In this document: positions 61,211 through 64,000 of the stretch, piece by piece | How the letters are laid out: every line of letters starts with the position of its first letter | Numbering within the stretch: the stretch's first letter is position 1 | NCBI GenBank assembly: GCA_963676725.1 | Contig: OY781463.1 | Location: 1,054,001-1,118,000, forward strand | DNA: 64,000 nt | Direction: 5' to 3' | From: G963662905 sp963676725 | GTDB taxonomy: Bacteria > Bacteroidota > Bacteroidia > Bacteroidales > WRLA01 | The notes under the pieces: model-generated | Databases searched by the model: none | Told to the model about the DNA's origin: nothing | What the model saw: the letters and a program-made list of their open reading frames with translations, nothing else | Position numbers and translations under genes: made by a program

Positions 61211-63304
61211 GCAGCTTCTTTGTGTGTATATTTGATCGATCGCTGATTTGTAGAAAATAAACGCCTGTTGGAATTTCTGAACAATCGAGCGTTTGGACAC
61301 CTTTTTCGCTAAATGTCCTCTGCATCAGTTTTGATCCGTCTGCGGAATATATGCTTGCTTTATAACTCCCTGAACCGCTATATTGAATGCGAACCAAAGT
61401 ATTTGCAGGATTAGGAAAAATTTTGACTGTTTCATCAAATGTTCCATCTTCTATATTTACAGCTCCTTGATAATACGCCGTCCAGCCTTGCAAGCGTGTA
61501 TTATTGTTTGTTTGAAAAGTGATAAACATCTGTCCTGTAGTGCTGATAAAGGGGCCAGGAAGATTTCCTGCACTAAATGATCCTGATAGTTCCCCGAGAA
61601 CTTCCATTGTTGGGAATTCGTAAATTTTTACAACATCTTTCTCGGATTCTGTTTCAAAGGAAGAAAAACTCAATTCTAATAATTCAGAATTTGTGGAGAT
61701 ATTCCATTTGCATAAGCTGTTGTTCTCATAGTAAAACCGACCACTGCCATCAGAGATTTCCCCTGCCGGATCGGTGAGGATTGTCATGCTGCTGCACCAT
61801 TCCGGACGCGTACTTTTATAGGACAACATCCAGCCGTCCTCTGTAATACTTTCATTGCTGATAAATCGTACCAACACTTTATTGCCTGTGCTATTGATTA
61901 CAGGAAGGCTACTGTTTAAGTCGCCGCTGAGACTGGCGAGGATATTTGCCTCGCTCGTTTCTCCATCATAGATAATGAGAAGATCGTTTTCACTTTCCGT
62001 AGAAAAATAGTTAAAGCTTAATTGTAAGCTACTTACGGAATCAAATTCAGTTTGTGGGTCAATAAGCCACTGAACATCTGTATTGTTTTTGTATGGATAG
62101 ATTGGGCCGCTTCCATCGGTGATGCTTCCATCAAAATTGGTGAGTAGGTTTGTGGGCTCGGGCCAATATGGGTATTGATAGTTGATTGTATCCGGAAATG
62201 CATTGGCAACAATTTCCTGTGCAAGCTCAAAACTATTTCCACCAACAACAAGGGTGTCAATATAAAAATATCCATCCCAGCTAGAACCCCAGCCCCAATT
62301 AAAATGGTAATACTCATCAGTTTGATAACCATCACAAATAAAGGCATGCCCCATAATATTGGGTACAGACCAACCGGCATAATACAAAGGCATTTTTTTA
62401 TCGAGATGGGAAATCAAGAGTTCTTTCCAATCAAGGCTGGTGCTGTCGCGGAAAATATAATGGCTTTCCGGAGAATATTTGAAAAATGTGCGTAATGTAT
62501 ATCCGGCCTTATGATTGTACATTCCGGAACCATCCGGTCCATAAACCATATCAACAGATATACCTAAATGGTTCATTAATTGTGCAATAGCAGGGTTTTT
62601 TGTAGTCGGGTGATTAACCATCTCATCCCAATTGTATGTACTGTTGCCAAAATCAGCGCTTAATGTGCCATAGGGAGGGCAATCATAAGAATAAGAACCT
62701 GTGCCTTGCTGCGGAAAGCGGTAATAATACATTAGCTGCGCCAAAGTAGTAGCCACACAGCCTGTCACACAGTGCCCAGATGGCCCGTCGGGATCTGCAG
62801 GGCATTGCTGATTGTATGGAAATGATTGATCCACGTGCTTTGCGTCAATGGTTCCACTTGTCTGTCTGCTCCTGCCTTATAATGATTCAGTTTTTGGTCG
62901 CCGAGCAGATAGTTCCATTCGTTTTCTGCGCTAGGATTTTTTATTTCCGTATTTTCCAGAGCATATTGTAACTGCTTTTCATACTGAAGAATCCATGCGG
63001 CAAAATTTTCAGGAATGCTGTTGAGGTCTATTTTACTTTCTTCTGAATAAGCTAAAATTGGTTTAATTTGTTTGAAACCACTGAGCAAAACAAATCCTTT
63101 ATCTTTTAATTCAGCAATATAGAGGGTGTTTTTCTGAATTCCAATATCGTGCAGTGCTATTACGTCTTTCGTTTGCTGAAAACGTTCGCCGGTAAATTTT
63201 TCAGCAGCCTGAATCAATTCCGGATTGCTGATGGTCGCACTATTTTGTGAAAATGCGAACAGACTGCTTAAGGCAAGAATAAGAATTATACTGTGCTTTT
63301 TCAT
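61200..63304 (-). pseudogene. C10 family (streptopain-like) cysteine protease with CUB and T9SS domains, frameshifted
   Basis: Two overlapping frames make one C10 protease. The first (63304 to 62765) has a signal peptide (MKKHSIILILALSSLFAFSQ) and an inhibitory propeptide-like region up to VEPLTQSTW. The second (read from about 62831 to 61200) continues with DQSFPYNQQCPADPDGP, catalytic Cys in TGCVATTLAQLM, His in MGHAFICDGY and NWGWGSSWDGYF, then two CUB-like domains and a T9SS sorting domain (IFPNPANTL, PTGVYFLQI). The frames join at TGG/GAT if one G is restored near 62831; no slippery heptamer is present. It is either a true recent inactivation or a sequencing/assembly error. Confidence 0.85.
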
Positions 63305-63410
63305 ATGTTTTTCGTTTTGGCTTGTGGTGCTTCCAGTGCTACATCAATAAGCCAGTTTTACGTTCAGGTTGTTTTCGTTTGCTTTTTTATTGGTATCACA
63401 CAAATTTACG

Positions 63411-63418
63411 AAAAAGCC
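63411..63418 (-). promoter_or_regulatory. -7 promoter element (TAAATTTG) for the C10 protease gene
   Basis: An exact TAnnTTTG on the minus strand about 107 nt upstream of the ATG at 63304, in the 153-nt gap after the next gene. The leader would be unusually long. Confidence 0.4.
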
Positions 63419-63457
63419 TACTAATTCAAAGCTCGCATTTTTGCGTGAATGATTTTT

Positions 63458-64000
63458 TTATTGAATCACAATTTTATGGTATTCAATATGTTGATTTCCG
63501 CAGCACTTTAAAATATAAATTCCCTTTGGTAATAAATTTGTATCGATTTTTTGGGTTATACCTTTCGGGATGTCCCTTTGGCTTAAAACTAAAGAACCAT
63601 TCGTTGCAAATAGGTATATATCAATACTTTCGTTTTGATTGATGCTGCAATTGACATAAAAATAATCCTGTGCCGGATTGGGCCAAATATGAATATTTTC
63701 TTGATATTCTGTAGTATTGATTCCAACATTATCGGCCATATAATTCAGGCTCCAGCCTTTATCGGTAATCTGATGATCGCTCGTAAAAGTTAGAAGGAAT
63801 TTTCCGCTTTCCGAGGCAACATCTTCCGGAACAATGCCCAAAGGATAATATCCTGAATATTCTGCTAATAGTGTATTGTCTTCGCCATCAAATATTTGCA
63901 GAATATCTTTCTGTCCTTCCGTCTGAAAATAATTGAAATTGATTACGGCGCCCTGACTATATGCCGGCTCGATGCGCCAGGAACATGAAGTATTGTTTTG
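63458..64000 (-). CDS. CUB-like domain and T9SS sorting domain of a secreted protein, cut by the right edge
   Basis: The frame is open from the window edge to TAA at 63458-63460 (180 codons seen; 5' end missing). It starts inside a CUB-like domain (SCSWRIEPAY, NYFQTEGQKDILQIFDG, FLLTFTSDHQITDKGWSLNY) and ends with a type A sorting domain (HIWPNPAQDYFYV, PKGIYILKC, final KIVIQ). Its CUB region has the same spacing and wording as those in the neighbouring C10 protein (NNSLCKWNIS, FETESEKDVVKIYE), so the missing N-terminal part may be a second protease or another secreted enzyme. Confidence 0.85.
   Translation of the reverse strand, partial: QNNTSCSWRIEPAYSQGAVINFNYFQTEGQKDILQIFDGEDNTLLAEYSGYYPLGIVPEDVASESGKFLLTFTSDHQITDKGWSLNYMADNVGINTTEYQENIHIWPNPAQDYFYVNCSINQNESIDIYLFATNGSLVLSQRDIPKGITQKIDTNLLPKGIYILKCCGNQHIEYHKIVIQ

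Noticed and set aside
62765..62840. Programmed ribosomal frameshift in the C10 protease
   Set aside because: The junction sequence (ACG TGG ATC) is not a slippery heptamer, and no downstream hairpin or upstream Shine-Dalgarno-like element stands out.

Overview
The window reads as a chromosomal segment of a free-living member of the Bacteroidota (Bacteroidetes). Evidence: several secreted proteins end in type IX secretion (T9SS) type A sorting domains, there is a PorP/SprF protein, a complete moxR-bat 'aerotolerance' operon, lipoproteins with acidic residues after the lipobox cysteine, and many genes preceded by the Bacteroidota -7 element TAnnTTTG, sometimes with TTG/TTTG 17-21 nt further upstream. 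Order, family and species cannot be fixed from the sequence. I saw no rRNA, tRNA, CRISPR array, insertion sequence, integrase or phage gene.

Layout. 1-5.7 kb: a cut-off lipoprotein, a Gfo/Idh/MocA oxidoreductase, pcm, a surface-type lipoprotein, a glucosaminidase-type peptidoglycan hydrolase and a short-chain dehydrogenase. 5.9-14.4 kb: one long operon, moxR - DUF58 - BatD-like anchor - batA - batB - batC - batD - batE. 14.5-24.8 kb: a xylose/xylo-oligosaccharide locus: a divergent NrtR-type Nudix regulator, two GH3 lipoproteins, xylB, xylA and a sugar porter. It is visibly more A+T-rich than its flanks and contains two decayed gene remnants, so it looks like an acquired island. 25-32.7 kb, minus strand: a patatin with a beta-barrel, a trans-sulfuration enzyme, then a tight operon PASTA protein - T9SS cargo - rluD. 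33-45 kb, plus strand: ddl, a TPR/PAS/receiver protein whose histidine-kinase core has lost its catalytic motifs, a CotH/LTD T9SS protein, a starch/maltose-type group (SLC45-like transporter, small kinase-fold protein, GH13 lipoprotein), an S41 protease and a dihydroorotate-dehydrogenase-like protein. 45-52.9 kb: an outer-membrane protein, a 42-residue lipoprotein, ung, a DUF4421 protein, the HAM1/RdgB nucleotide-sanitation enzyme, PorP/SprF, a PgpH-like 7TM-HD phosphohydrolase and a WbqC-family protein. 53-54.4 kb: three consecutive thioredoxins predicted for three different locations. 54.6-61.2 kb: three consecutive hybrid sensor kinases without DNA-binding output domains. 61.2-64 kb: a C10 (streptopain-type) cysteine protease gene split by a one-base frameshift, and the C-terminal end of a second CUB/T9SS protein running off the window.

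How the parts work together. In the xylose locus the GH3 lipoproteins should release xylose outside the cytoplasm, the porter imports it, and XylA and XylB convert it to xylulose 5-phosphate under control of the Nudix regulator. The Bat operon encodes a membrane-anchored MoxR/VWA/TPR assembly. The SLC45-kinase-GH13 group suggests alpha-glucan breakdown, uptake and possibly phosphorylation. The three kinases probably feed a multistep phosphorelay whose output lies outside the window. No classical defence or mobile system is present. The most unusual items are the inactive-looking TPR kinase, the three-location thioredoxin cassette, a promoter placed directly behind a terminator so that the wbqC-type mRNA should be leaderless, and the decayed ORFs in the xylose island.
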